A stretch of 64,000 bases of DNA from Streptomonospora litoralis (lineage in GTDB: Bacteria > Actinomycetota > Actinomycetes > Streptosporangiales > Streptosporangiaceae), in contig NZ_CP036455.1 in NCBI RefSeq assembly GCF_004323735.1, forward strand, positions 2,041,101-2,105,100, read 5' to 3'. The position numbers and the translations under genes were made by a program. The notes beneath the pieces were generated by a model. It saw only the letters and a program-made list of their open reading frames with translations, was not told the DNA's origin and ran no database searches. The first letter of the stretch is position 1. Each line of letters opens with the position of its first letter. Positions 51,159 to 59,914 of this stretch are shown in pieces.

Positions 51159-52386
51159 AGCCCGCACCCTTGCGATGCTGACCTTCCTGGCGGTACTGGT
51201 CGCACCGGTCACCGCCGCGGCGGCCTCGGCCGACCCCGGCACCGGCCGATCGGCACCCACTCCCACCCAGGAGATCGCCGAGGCCCTGGCCGAATCCCCG
51301 GTCTACGTGGCCCCGGCCTACGACACCGCCTTTCCCGAGGACGAACGTAAGCGCATCGCCGAACTGACCGAGAAGGGAGCGCTCGACCTGTACGTCATCG
51401 CGGTCCCCCTCGCCCCGGGCGACGCCTGGGACGGCGACCCCGAAGCGCTGATATCCGCGGTCAACGACCGCATGGGCGCGGGCACGCGGCACGTCATGGC
51501 CTACGAGCAGGCCATCGACGGCAGACTGACCGGTGCGGACTTCGGCTCGGAAAGTTCCCGGGAAGCCTTCTACGGCGCCTTGACCTCCAATACCCTTCAC
51601 CGGGGGGATGACGGAGCCTCGATCGCCGACCGGCTGGAGTCGGCCGTCAACGCCGCCAACTCCAAGAATCCCGCGGCCGCCTACGAGGAGGCGCAGGACG
51701 ACGCGGAACCGCCGGCCTCGTCCGGTTTCCTGGTCCTGCCGTCGTGGGCGCTGTGGGCCGGGGCGGCCGTCCTCGTGCTGCTGGCGGCCGGAGCCGCCTT
51801 TCTCCTGCTGCGGCGCCGCGAAGCCTCCGCAGCCGTTCCTCAGCCGGCTGCGTTCGACAACGCCGACCGGGCGCAACTGGAATCCCTCGTGGAGCGCGGC
51901 GAACGCGACCTCATCGACATCGGCGAGCGGCTCAGCGCGGCGACCGGGTTGCCCCAGCGCCACCTGTCGCACGCGCTGGACGCCCGCGACGCCGCAGCTC
52001 GGGTCTACGACGGGATGAAAGCCGACGGTCCCGTACTGGCCGAGGCGGTCGGCGTGCTCGTGCTGCTGGGTCTGGCCGAGGATGCGCTGGCGGGGCGCGA
52101 AACGCCGCGCCGACCGTGCTACGCCAACCCCCTGCACGGCAGCCGGACCCGCTCGGTGCAGTGGCGGGAGTTCGGCGGCAGCCGCAGGATCCAGGTGCCA
52201 CTGTGCGCCGAGTGCGCCGGGGCGATACGCAAGCGGGTAGGGCCCCGGGTGCTGCCGGCGGAGCACGGCGGGCACACCGTGCCCTACTACGAAGTGCCCG
52301 CACAGGAGAGCGTATGGGCGGCGACCGGGTTCGGCACGCTTACCGACGACCTCGTCCACCGGATCCTGACCGGCCGGCCCCGGTAA
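51148..52386 (+). CDS. Shorter paralogue: membrane protein with Cys/His zinc-ribbon-like C-terminus
   Basis: 412 residues from ATG at 51148, overlapping the preceding gene by eleven bases. Signal sequence (1-28), one extracytoplasmic domain (30-190: ALDLYVIAVPLAPGD, VMAYEQAIDGRLTG), one TM helix (about 195-220) and a cytoplasmic tail with PCYANPLHGSR and PLCAECAGAI. The tail motif (PCxxNPLH...CxxC) is the same as in the upstream protein, so these are paralogues of one unnamed family, here with a single outer domain. Function unknown; a membrane-stress or cell-wall role is only a guess. Confidence 0.75.
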   Translation: MSARARTLAMLTFLAVLVAPVTAAAASADPGTGRSAPTPTQEIAEALAESPVYVAPAYDTAFPEDERKRIAELTEKGALDLYVIAVPLAPGDAWDGDPEALISAVNDRMGAGTRHVMAYEQAIDGRLTGADFGSESSREAFYGALTSNTLHRGDDGASIADRLESAVNAANSKNPAAAYEEAQDDAEPPASSGFLVLPSWALWAGAAVLVLLAAGAAFLLLRRREASAAVPQPAAFDNADRAQLESLVERGERDLIDIGERLSAATGLPQRHLSHALDARDAAARVYDGMKADGPVLAEAVGVLVLLGLAEDALAGRETPRRPCYANPLHGSRTRSVQWREFGGSRRIQVPLCAECAGAIRKRVGPRVLPAEHGGHTVPYYEVPAQESVWAATGFGTLTDDLVHRILTGRPR

Positions 52387-52630
52387 AGCGGCACCACCCA
52401 TCGGCGCGGCCCCGTCCGCGCCCTGGGTATGCAAACGGCAAAGAAACCGAGCGCAGCGTTAGCAGACGTGACTAACGGGGAGCACCGGGCCTGTGAGCCA
52501 ACCCTTCGCCACGACTGCCGAAGCGGTGCTTCCCGGCGCCGATATCTGTCCGAACCCGAATCCGCAGCGGCCGCCAGCCACTGCATCGACGGCTCGCGGC
52601 GCCCGGCCGCCGTTGGCGGCGTCCGGGACA

Positions 52631-52981
52631 TCCGTCGTGGACGGTCTGAAGATCGCCCGCGAGATCGCCGCCACCGAGCCCTTCGAGTCCGCGCTGAAGC
52701 GGGAGGTCGCGCCGGGTCCCGGCGTCACCACCGACGAAGCGCTTTCCGAGTTCGGCCGCCGTGCCGCCCACACCGTGTACCACCCCGCGGGGGCGTGCCG
52801 CATGGGCGCCGAGGACGACGACCTCGCCGTGGTCGACCCGCGGCTGCGGGTGCGCGGCCTGTCCGGGCTGCGGATCGCCGACGCGTCGGTCTTCCCGTCA
52901 CTGCCCACCCCCGACCCCATGGTCACCGTGCCGGCGACCGGCGAGCGAGCCGCCGATCTCATCCGCGACGACCACCGGTGA
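52631..52981 (+). pseudogene. C-terminal remnant of a choline-oxidase-like GMC gene
   Basis: From about 52631 the frame reads VVDGLKIAREIAATEPF, EFGRRAAHTVYHPAGACRMGAED and VRGLSGLRIADASVFPSLPTPDPMVTV, closely matching the last 115 residues of the intact oxidase at 15276-16832. The FAD domain and most of the substrate domain are absent. The active-site Asn of the PNPMVTV motif is replaced by Asp (PDPMVTV). The open frame extends upstream to 52493 but without homology. The fragment lies directly before a BCCT choline/betaine transporter, suggesting that a transporter-oxidase pair once existed here. Confidence 0.85.
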
Positions 52982-53153
52982 AGCCGTACGCGCGAAAAGC
53001 GGCCGGTGTGCGTACCGCGGCGGCGGACACGTTACGGTGACCTGCGCATCCGCTTCGGGCGAGGGAAGCCCCGACTCCCTACCCCCGCGGTGACCCGCAT
53101 CCGCCGCCGGTGCGGATCCATGACCAGCGTCGAAGGCATGAGAGGTGAGGTCG

Positions 53154-55262
53154 GTGTCGACCACCGGAGGAAATCGCAAAGAGCCGGAACCGGGGGATCC
53201 GGCGACCGCGGTCAAACAGCGGCCCGCGAGGAGCACACTCAAACCGGTGGTCTTCGTCGGCTCGTCGGTAGTGATCCTCGCGGTCTCGATCTGGGCGATC
53301 ATCACGCCGACGGGCGCCAACTACGTCATCGGGACGCTCGTCGGCTGGATCTCCCGCGGATTCGGCTGGTACTACTTCCTCGTCGCCACCCTGTACCTGC
53401 TGTTCGTGGTGGTCATCGCGCTGTCGCGGTTCGGCAACGTCAAGCTCGGTCCCCAGCACTCCACACCCGACTACGGCATGTTCGCCTGGGCCTCCATGCT
53501 GTTCGCCGCGGGTATCGGCATCGACCTGCTGTTCTTCTCCGTGTCCGGGCCGGTCACCCACTACCTGGCGCCGCCCGCGGGAGACGCGCAGACCACCGAG
53601 GCCGCCCGGCAGGCCGTCGTGTGGTCGCTGTTCCACTACGGCATCACCGGATGGGCGATGTACGCGCTGATGGGCATGGCGCTGGGCTACTTCGCGTTCC
53701 GCTACCGCCTCCCGCTGGCGATCCGCTCGGCCCTGTACCCGCTCATCGGCAAGCGCATCCACGGCGGCGTCGGCGACGCGGTCGACCTCGCGGCCATCAT
53801 CGGCACCGTCTTCGGCATCTCCGTGTCGCTGGGGATCGGCGTCGTGCAGCTCAACTACGGGTTGAACGTCCTCTTCGGCATCCCGGAGGGCGTCGCGGCG
53901 CAGACCGGGCTGATCATCGTCGCCGTGCTCGTGGCGACGGTGTCCGCCGTCGCCGGCGTCGACCGGGGCATCCGGCGGCTTTCCGAGCTCAACGTCGTGC
54001 TCGCCATCGTCCTGATGGTATACGTGCTGATCGCCGAGGGACCCGTCTGGCTGCTCAACGCCCTCGTCCTGAACATCGGCGACTACCTCAGCCGCTTCCC
54101 GTCGATCACCCTGAACACCTTCGCCTACGACCAGCCGATCGACTGGCTCAACGCCTGGACGCTGTTCTTCTGGGCCTGGTGGATCGCCTGGGCGCCGTTC
54201 GTCGGGATGTTCCTCGCGCGGATCTCGCGCGGCCGCACCATCCGGCAGTTCGTCGCCGCCACGCTGGTGATCCCGCTGCTGTACACGCTGACGTTCCTGT
54301 CGATCTTCGGGAACAGCGCGCTGAGCATCGTGATGGGCGGCAACACCGAGTTCGGCGAGACCACCATGAACACGCCGGAGCAGGGGTTCTACACGCTGCT
54401 CACGCAGTACCCGGGTTTCACCTTCACCGCCGGGCTGGCCACGGTCGTGGGGTTGCTGCTCTACGTCACCTCGGCCGACTCCGGCGCGCTGGTGACCGGC
54501 AACCTCAGCTCGCATCTGCCCACACCGATCACCGACGCGCGACCGTGGCTGCGCATCTACTGGGCGGCGGCGACCGGCCTGCTCACCCTGGCCATGCTCA
54601 TCGTCGGCGGGGTGGACGCGTTGACCAACGCGACCATCATCATGGGGCTGCCGTTCTCGTTCGTGATGCTCCTGGTCATGTGGGGCCTGTACCGGGCGCT
54701 GCGGGTCGAAGGCTTCCGCACGGACGCGTCCCGGACCGCCCTGCCGTCGCCGCCCGGAGGCCGGCCCTGGCGGCAGCGGCTCGCGCGGGCGACGACCTTC
54801 CCCGGCAGGCGCGCGGCAGCCAGATTCGTGCAGGAGGTGTGCCGTCCCGCGTTCCACGATGTCGCGGCGGAGCTGCGCGAACAGGGCGCGGACGCGTCGA
54901 TCGTCGAGGAGACCGACGAGGACACCGGCATCCCGCACCTGGAACTGCAGGTGCCCATGGGCGCCGAGGAGGCGTTCAGCTACCGGGTGTGGCCGATCGA
55001 GGTGCCCACTCCGGCGTTCGCCATGCGGGTGCTGACCGAGAACGACACCTACGTGCGCTTCGAGGTGTACCTCACCGAGGGCAGCCAGGGCTATGACGTG
55101 ATGGGCTACAGCAAGGAGCAGCTCATCGGCAACATCCTCGACGAGTACGAGCGGCACCTCGAATTCCTGCGCCTGCACCGGGAGGCCGTGGCCGACTCCG
55201 CGCTACCCGACCACGGGCCCGGCACGGCCGACGTCCAGCAGGAGGAAGACGGGGAGCGCTGA
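53154..55262 (+). CDS. BCCT-family choline/betaine transporter (BetT-like)
   Basis: 702 residues from GTG at 53154; GTG at 53145 is an in-frame alternative. Twelve TM helices with the BCCT glycine-rich segment GIGIDLLFFSVSGP and the Trp/Phe-rich core FFWAWWIAWAPFVGMFLARISRGRTIRQF, which binds quaternary amines. Residues beyond about 510 form a hydrophilic C-terminal domain (YRVWPIEVPTPAFA, DTYVRFEVYLTEGSQGYDVMGYSKEQLIGNILDEYERHLEFL), as in BetT, where it takes part in osmotic control. It imports choline or betaine using the ion gradient, complementing the ABC system at 17453-20503. Confidence 0.95.
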   Translation: MSTTGGNRKEPEPGDPATAVKQRPARSTLKPVVFVGSSVVILAVSIWAIITPTGANYVIGTLVGWISRGFGWYYFLVATLYLLFVVVIALSRFGNVKLGPQHSTPDYGMFAWASMLFAAGIGIDLLFFSVSGPVTHYLAPPAGDAQTTEAARQAVVWSLFHYGITGWAMYALMGMALGYFAFRYRLPLAIRSALYPLIGKRIHGGVGDAVDLAAIIGTVFGISVSLGIGVVQLNYGLNVLFGIPEGVAAQTGLIIVAVLVATVSAVAGVDRGIRRLSELNVVLAIVLMVYVLIAEGPVWLLNALVLNIGDYLSRFPSITLNTFAYDQPIDWLNAWTLFFWAWWIAWAPFVGMFLARISRGRTIRQFVAATLVIPLLYTLTFLSIFGNSALSIVMGGNTEFGETTMNTPEQGFYTLLTQYPGFTFTAGLATVVGLLLYVTSADSGALVTGNLSSHLPTPITDARPWLRIYWAAATGLLTLAMLIVGGVDALTNATIIMGLPFSFVMLLVMWGLYRALRVEGFRTDASRTALPSPPGGRPWRQRLARATTFPGRRAAARFVQEVCRPAFHDVAAELREQGADASIVEETDEDTGIPHLELQVPMGAEEAFSYRVWPIEVPTPAFAMRVLTENDTYVRFEVYLTEGSQGYDVMGYSKEQLIGNILDEYERHLEFLRLHREAVADSALPDHGPGTADVQQEEDGER

Positions 55263-55283
55263 CCGGGCCGCCGGCGGCACCCG

Positions 55284-55321
55284 CGGGTGCTCGCGGCGGG
55301 CGCGCCCGCCGCGAGCACCCG
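55284..55321. terminator. 38-bp perfect palindrome between convergent genes
   Basis: A GC-only perfect palindrome lies between the BCCT stop (55262) and the stop of the DUF262 gene (55352, minus strand). It forms a long hairpin in both directions and is best read as a bidirectional terminator. Confidence 0.8.
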
Positions 55322-55351
55322 GCTCGCTCGACCGTCCGGCCCCTGTACCGG

Positions 55352-57667
55352 CTAACCGCGCGCTGCGGCCCGCCCGGTGTAGCCGAACTGCTCCAGCCGG
55401 GTACGGGCACGCGTGGCCTCGGCGTCGGTGAACAGCGGCGCGAAGCGCTCGTCCAGGACCAGGGCCTCGACGGTCAGGTCCAGGCGGCCGCGCTCCCACA
55501 GCTCGGCGAAGCAGTCGGAGACCGCCGGGGCGTTGAGCAGCCGGCGGGCGGTCTCCAGCGGGCCGATGTCGGCGAGCATGCCCAGGAAGCGGGGGGCCCG
55601 GTACCCGGCCTCGTCGAGGGCGCGCTGGTAGACCCTGCGCATGGCCGAGCCGAACTCCCGCAGCAGGGCGCCGTCGCCCGCGGAGGCGTCCGGAACGGAT
55701 GCCTCGGCGGCGTCCTGCGGGCGGGGTTGCGCGTCCGGCTCGTTGGCCGCCCCGCCGCCCGCCGCTTCGGCGTGCTGCCGGTTGACGAACCCCAGCAGGG
55801 CGTCGGGGGAGGTGAAGACGTCGTAGTCGAGTTCCTTGAGCCGCTGCACGTCCGCCTGGTCGGAGTCGAGCTCCAGCACCACCGGCCGCCCCTGGCCCGG
55901 CTGCAGGCCGTCGGGCCAGAACGCCTCGGCGACGGCCAGCTCGCGGCCGGTGTCGGGGTCGCTGATGCCGGCATCGGTCAGCGGCTCGGCGCACCCGTTG
56001 CGCTGCAGCTCCTCGATCAGCTCGCGGATCTGCACCGCACGGGGGTCGTCGTCGGCGGCGTCGGTGACCAGTTGTACGGGTGTCAGCTCCTGCGTCTGTC
56101 CGCTCGGCGCTCCGCCGTCGCGCAGTTCGCCGAGGAACTCCCGGGCCGCTTGGGCGAGCAGTTCGCGCCGCGCCTGCAGGAAGTCGGGGTAGCGCTCCAC
56201 CCGCCACAGGTCGGGGTCGGTCGGGATCCACTGCGAGGCGAGGGCCCCCGGGTGGCGCTCCTCCACCTCGGCGAAGTACTCCTGCGGATGCTTCTTGCCG
56301 ATCTCCAGGTTCGACTTCTGGGTGAGGAAGCAGAAGTTGGCGATGGCGTTGACCTGCCCCGAGTGGGGACCCTTGTCGAGCAGAGCCTTGGGGAAGATGT
56401 GGTGCATCTCCAGCGAGGTGAGTTTGCCCAGCGATTCCGCTTTCAGTTCCAGTCCGCTGCCGAAGTCCCGCGCGCCCTTCACGCGGGTGAGCATGTAGAG
56501 CAGGGGGTAGAAGCGAGACCCTCGGGTGAACGCTTCGAAGTCGTCGGCGTGGATGTCCAGGGTCCCGCCCCGCGACCGTTCCAGGGTGTCGATGAGACCG
56601 TCGACGCCGTTGGTCTTGGCCGCGTCGTAGTCGACTTGCAGAGTGGTTTCTGTGGAGCCGCTGAAACGGCCGCGCAGTGCGGCGTGGATGTACCAGAACA
56701 GCACCCGGTCGCGGTGTGCGGAGTTTTGCAGGGCGCTAGGGTCCAGGCTGAGTAGCCGTGAGATCACCGGTATCGCGTAGCGGCCCATGAGGACCTGGTG
56801 GTGGTCTAGGCCCAAGCGACCCGAGGCCGCGTCGAGGAACGCGTCGATGTGGTCGACGGACTTCCGTAGCGCCGAGTCGAAGTCCGCAGCCGACATTCCT
56901 TCCAGGGAGCTGAACAGCGCGCGTCCCATGGCGACCGCTGTGGCGTTGCGCAGTAGCCAGTCCAGCGAGAACGAGAATCCCGCGCCCTCCCAGCGGTCGA
57001 GGTATTCACGCATGTCCTGCCGTGTCTCGGGCCGCTTCGCGCACCGTTGGGCCAGGGCCAGATCGCCCTTGGACAGCTTGGTGCCGCCGCTGTTGACCGT
57101 GTTGAAGATCTCGACGACCTTGTCCACGTTCATGTCGGCGCCGGTGATCTCCTCCTGGTGGAAGTCGTGCTTGGTGATCTGCGACAGTTGGTTGAGCCGT
57201 TGCAGGTAGAGCTTGGCGTCCGGGTGGTCCGCGAAGGCCGGGTAGAAGTCCACTGGGCTGGATGCGAACAACTCGGAAACGTTGATCCAGCGGTCGTCGC
57301 CGTTCATCTTGGTGGGCGCGTAGAACTGGAACTTTTCGGTGTCGACGTTGAAGTACAGGTCGTTGAACGCCTTTTCGTCGCCGTGGAAGAACGCCGGGGG
57401 ACGGCCCCGGATGATCGCATAGAGGGTCGTCATCCGCTGCTGCCCGTCGAGCAGCAGCAGATGGGTGCCGTTGCCCCGGATGCCGCCGGTGACCGCGACA
57501 TCGGTGGCGGTCTCCCACATCAGCAGGCCACCGACGGGGTGCCCCTGGTAGATCGAGCTCATCAGGTTGCGCACCTGCTCGCGGTTCCATACGTAACCGC
57601 GCTGAAAAGCGGGCAGTAGCACCGTTCCAGATTCGATCTGGTCGAGCAGCATCGACAGTTTGGCCAT
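55352..57667 (-). CDS. DUF262/HNH nuclease-like protein (GmrSD type)
   Basis: 771 residues from ATG at 57667 with AAGGACGG eight bases upstream. N-terminal DUF262 (ParB-like NTPase of GmrS): LPAFQRGYVW (18-27) and LLLDGQQRMTTLYAI (71-85, DGQQR). Then a helical middle part and a DUF1524-like HNH: LEMHHIFPKALL (His422-His423) with Asn440, Asn444 and SNLEIGKKHPQEYF. This is the fused GmrSD architecture, linked to cleavage of modified phage DNA. Residues 500-640 hold an extra domain (PVVLELDSDQADVQRLKELDYDVFTSP) and the last 120 a helical domain ending RLEQFGYTG. It is the last gene of a four-gene operon with helicase, kinase and methyltransferase. Confidence 0.88.
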   Translation of the reverse strand: MAKLSMLLDQIESGTVLLPAFQRGYVWNREQVRNLMSSIYQGHPVGGLLMWETATDVAVTGGIRGNGTHLLLLDGQQRMTTLYAIIRGRPPAFFHGDEKAFNDLYFNVDTEKFQFYAPTKMNGDDRWINVSELFASSPVDFYPAFADHPDAKLYLQRLNQLSQITKHDFHQEEITGADMNVDKVVEIFNTVNSGGTKLSKGDLALAQRCAKRPETRQDMREYLDRWEGAGFSFSLDWLLRNATAVAMGRALFSSLEGMSAADFDSALRKSVDHIDAFLDAASGRLGLDHHQVLMGRYAIPVISRLLSLDPSALQNSAHRDRVLFWYIHAALRGRFSGSTETTLQVDYDAAKTNGVDGLIDTLERSRGGTLDIHADDFEAFTRGSRFYPLLYMLTRVKGARDFGSGLELKAESLGKLTSLEMHHIFPKALLDKGPHSGQVNAIANFCFLTQKSNLEIGKKHPQEYFAEVEERHPGALASQWIPTDPDLWRVERYPDFLQARRELLAQAAREFLGELRDGGAPSGQTQELTPVQLVTDAADDDPRAVQIRELIEELQRNGCAEPLTDAGISDPDTGRELAVAEAFWPDGLQPGQGRPVVLELDSDQADVQRLKELDYDVFTSPDALLGFVNRQHAEAAGGGAANEPDAQPRPQDAAEASVPDASAGDGALLREFGSAMRRVYQRALDEAGYRAPRFLGMLADIGPLETARRLLNAPAVSDCFAELWERGRLDLTVEALVLDERFAPLFTDAEATRARTRLEQFGYTGRAAARG

Positions 57668-57753
57668 TGTGCACCGTCCTTCGGGGGTATTCGCGACTCT
57701 CGGGGCGAAATTCTCGGTCTGAAGTTCTCGGGTGGAAGAGCGCGCTCCGCCGC

Positions 57754-59856
57754 TCAACCCTCACCACTCGGCAGGAACGGGCTCGGCTCGCCCTGCCAGG
57801 TCACATTCAGCAGTTCGCGCGCCCGCGTGCAGGCGACGAACAGCAGGCAGCGCTCGCGCTGGGTGTCGTGGGCGTGGGTGGTGGCGTCCTCGGACTCGGG
57901 AGTGACGGCCTTGGCCGCGGGGACCTGGTCGGCGTCGGCGCCGACCACCGCCAGGCAGCGGAACTCCAGCCCCTTCATCCGGTGCATCGTGCCCACCGAG
58001 ACCGCGTCCTCCTCGGCCTGCCCGCCGCTGAGCATGCGCGCGGGCAGGCCCGCCCCCGCCAGCGCGTCGGCCGCCTCCTGCGCCAGCCGGTTGGAGCGCG
58101 CGGCCACCCCGATCTCCGCGGCCTCGACGTCGGAGTCCAGCCACTCCCGCACGCTGTCGGCCAGGTGGCGCAGCTCGGCGCGGCGGTTGGCGAAGCCGGT
58201 GAGCTGCGGTGGGAAGCCGCGCACCTCCGAGCGGCACCCGGCCACCGACTCCAGCCCGCCGTCCATGTCGTCGATGCGTTCACCGTGCAGCAGTTCCAGG
58301 CTCCAGCCCAGGATCTCGGCGGTGGTGCGGTAGTTGACGCGCAGCCGCCGCGAGCGCCCCGCGATGTGCACGCCGACGTCGCGGAAGCTGATGCGGTGCT
58401 GATAGATCCGCTGGTGGGTGTCGCCCGCGATGAACAGGTCGTCGGGGCCCGCGGGAACGGCGGCGCGCAGCAGCCGCCACTTCTCGGCGCTCAAGTCCTG
58501 GGCCTCGTCGACGATCACGTGGCGGTAGGGCTTGTCGTCGCGCCCGGCGAGGATGCGCGCCGCCTCCTCGCACACCGTCTCGTGGGTCCAGGCGCCCTGT
58601 TCGCGCATCTCGCGCCGGAACTCGCAGACGGCCTGCCACACGCGCGCCTTCTGCGCGGCGCCGAGCCGCCGCCCGCGCCCGGTGCGTTTGGCCCGCAGGT
58701 AGTCGTCGGCCGACTCCACCTGCTGGGCCAGGATCACCTGGCGCCACTCCTCGGAGAGGAAGGCGGGGCTGAAGTCGGTGTCGGTCCGCTCGACGACGGC
58801 GGTCCACATCTCGCGCTCCTGGTGGCCCGACAGCAGCCGCGGCGGGCCGTGCACCTCGCGGAAGACGCGGTGGGCGAGCCGGTCGACGTGTTCCACGGTG
58901 ACCGCGTCCAGCACCTCGGGCGTCTCCGCCAGCACCTTCACGCCTGCCGCCAGGGACTCGGCCAGCGTCGAGGTGAAGGTGGTCACCAGGACCGGCCCCT
59001 CGCCGCGCTCGGCCAGAGCGCGGGCGCGGTGCAGAGCGACCACGGTCTTGCCGGTGCCGGGACCGCCGGTGACACGGGCCGGGCCGCTGTGGCGGGCCTC
59101 GGCCGCCTCGCGCTGCAGGGGGTGCAGGTAGACGCGCCACAGGTCGAACGGCCGGGCGAACACCGCCATCAGCTCGCGCGGGCCGTCGACCAGCACCACC
59201 CGGTCGGGGCTGCGCCGCACCGCGGCGTCCAGGTCCTCGGGGTCGTACTCCTCGCCGGTGATGGCCGCGCCCAGCTCCTCCCAGACCGCCTCGGGGGTCA
59301 TGCCCGAGGCCAGGCCGTAGAGCACCTCCCACTGCGCGGGCGGCAGGAACGCCTGGGCGGCCTCCAGTTGCACGGGGTCGGTCAGCGCGCGGGCCAGTGC
59401 CAGCGTCTGCGGGTCGACGCCCAGCCGGTGCATGTCGGCGTCGGAGACCTCCCCGAACAGCCGCTCGTCCGCGGCGGTCCGACCGGAGGCCATGCGTTCC
59501 AGATGCGGCATGGTGGTGTCGATGGCCTCGCTGTCGCGGATCTCGATGCGCCCGGTGGCGGTGTTGACGGAGGCGGTGCGCCGCCGCGCCCAGGTGTAGG
59601 CGTCGTCGTGCGGCATCACCTTCAGCAGCGTGTAGATGTCGCCGGAGTCGGGCGCGATCACCACGCCGCGCCAGAACTTGTCGATGCGGATGGTGCGGAA
59701 CCGCTGGTCGCGGGCGTGCAGGATCTTCTCCAGGTGCAGGCCGGCGTGGGTGGCGTGGTCGAACTTCGCGAACACCTCCTCCACCCGGTCCTGCACGTGC
59801 TTCTCCAGCCGGGCGTACTCGCGGAGGAAGTCGCGGTCGATGGCGAGTCGGGGCAC
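57754..59856 (-). CDS. SF1 (UvrD-like) helicase with RelE/ParE-like N-terminus
   Basis: 700 residues from GTG at 59856, chosen because GAGGAG lies eight bases upstream; TTG at 59862 is too close. Residues 1-95 look like a RelE/ParE-type fold (FLREYARLEKHVQDRVEEVFAKF, FRTIRIDKFWRGVVIAPDSGDIYTLLKVMPHDDAYTWA). Residues 245-690 are a UvrD/Rep helicase: Walker A TGGPGTGKT (263-271), Walker B VIVDEAQDLS, motif III GDTHQRIY, motif IV VNYRTT, motif V VGTMHRMKGLEF and motif VI VACTRARELL. An active ATP-dependent 3'-5' translocase is expected. It sits between kinase (58 bases) and DUF262 gene (86 bases) in a putative defence operon. Confidence 0.9.
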   Translation of the reverse strand: MPRLAIDRDFLREYARLEKHVQDRVEEVFAKFDHATHAGLHLEKILHARDQRFRTIRIDKFWRGVVIAPDSGDIYTLLKVMPHDDAYTWARRRTASVNTATGRIEIRDSEAIDTTMPHLERMASGRTAADERLFGEVSDADMHRLGVDPQTLALARALTDPVQLEAAQAFLPPAQWEVLYGLASGMTPEAVWEELGAAITGEEYDPEDLDAAVRRSPDRVVLVDGPRELMAVFARPFDLWRVYLHPLQREAAEARHSGPARVTGGPGTGKTVVALHRARALAERGEGPVLVTTFTSTLAESLAAGVKVLAETPEVLDAVTVEHVDRLAHRVFREVHGPPRLLSGHQEREMWTAVVERTDTDFSPAFLSEEWRQVILAQQVESADDYLRAKRTGRGRRLGAAQKARVWQAVCEFRREMREQGAWTHETVCEEAARILAGRDDKPYRHVIVDEAQDLSAEKWRLLRAAVPAGPDDLFIAGDTHQRIYQHRISFRDVGVHIAGRSRRLRVNYRTTAEILGWSLELLHGERIDDMDGGLESVAGCRSEVRGFPPQLTGFANRRAELRHLADSVREWLDSDVEAAEIGVAARSNRLAQEAADALAGAGLPARMLSGGQAEEDAVSVGTMHRMKGLEFRCLAVVGADADQVPAAKAVTPESEDATTHAHDTQRERCLLFVACTRARELLNVTWQGEPSPFLPSGEG

Positions 59857-59914
59857 GGTCAACGCTCCTCGGGGCTTGGGCGGGGGCGGAGCCGGGGCGC
59901 GGGATGCGGCCGGT

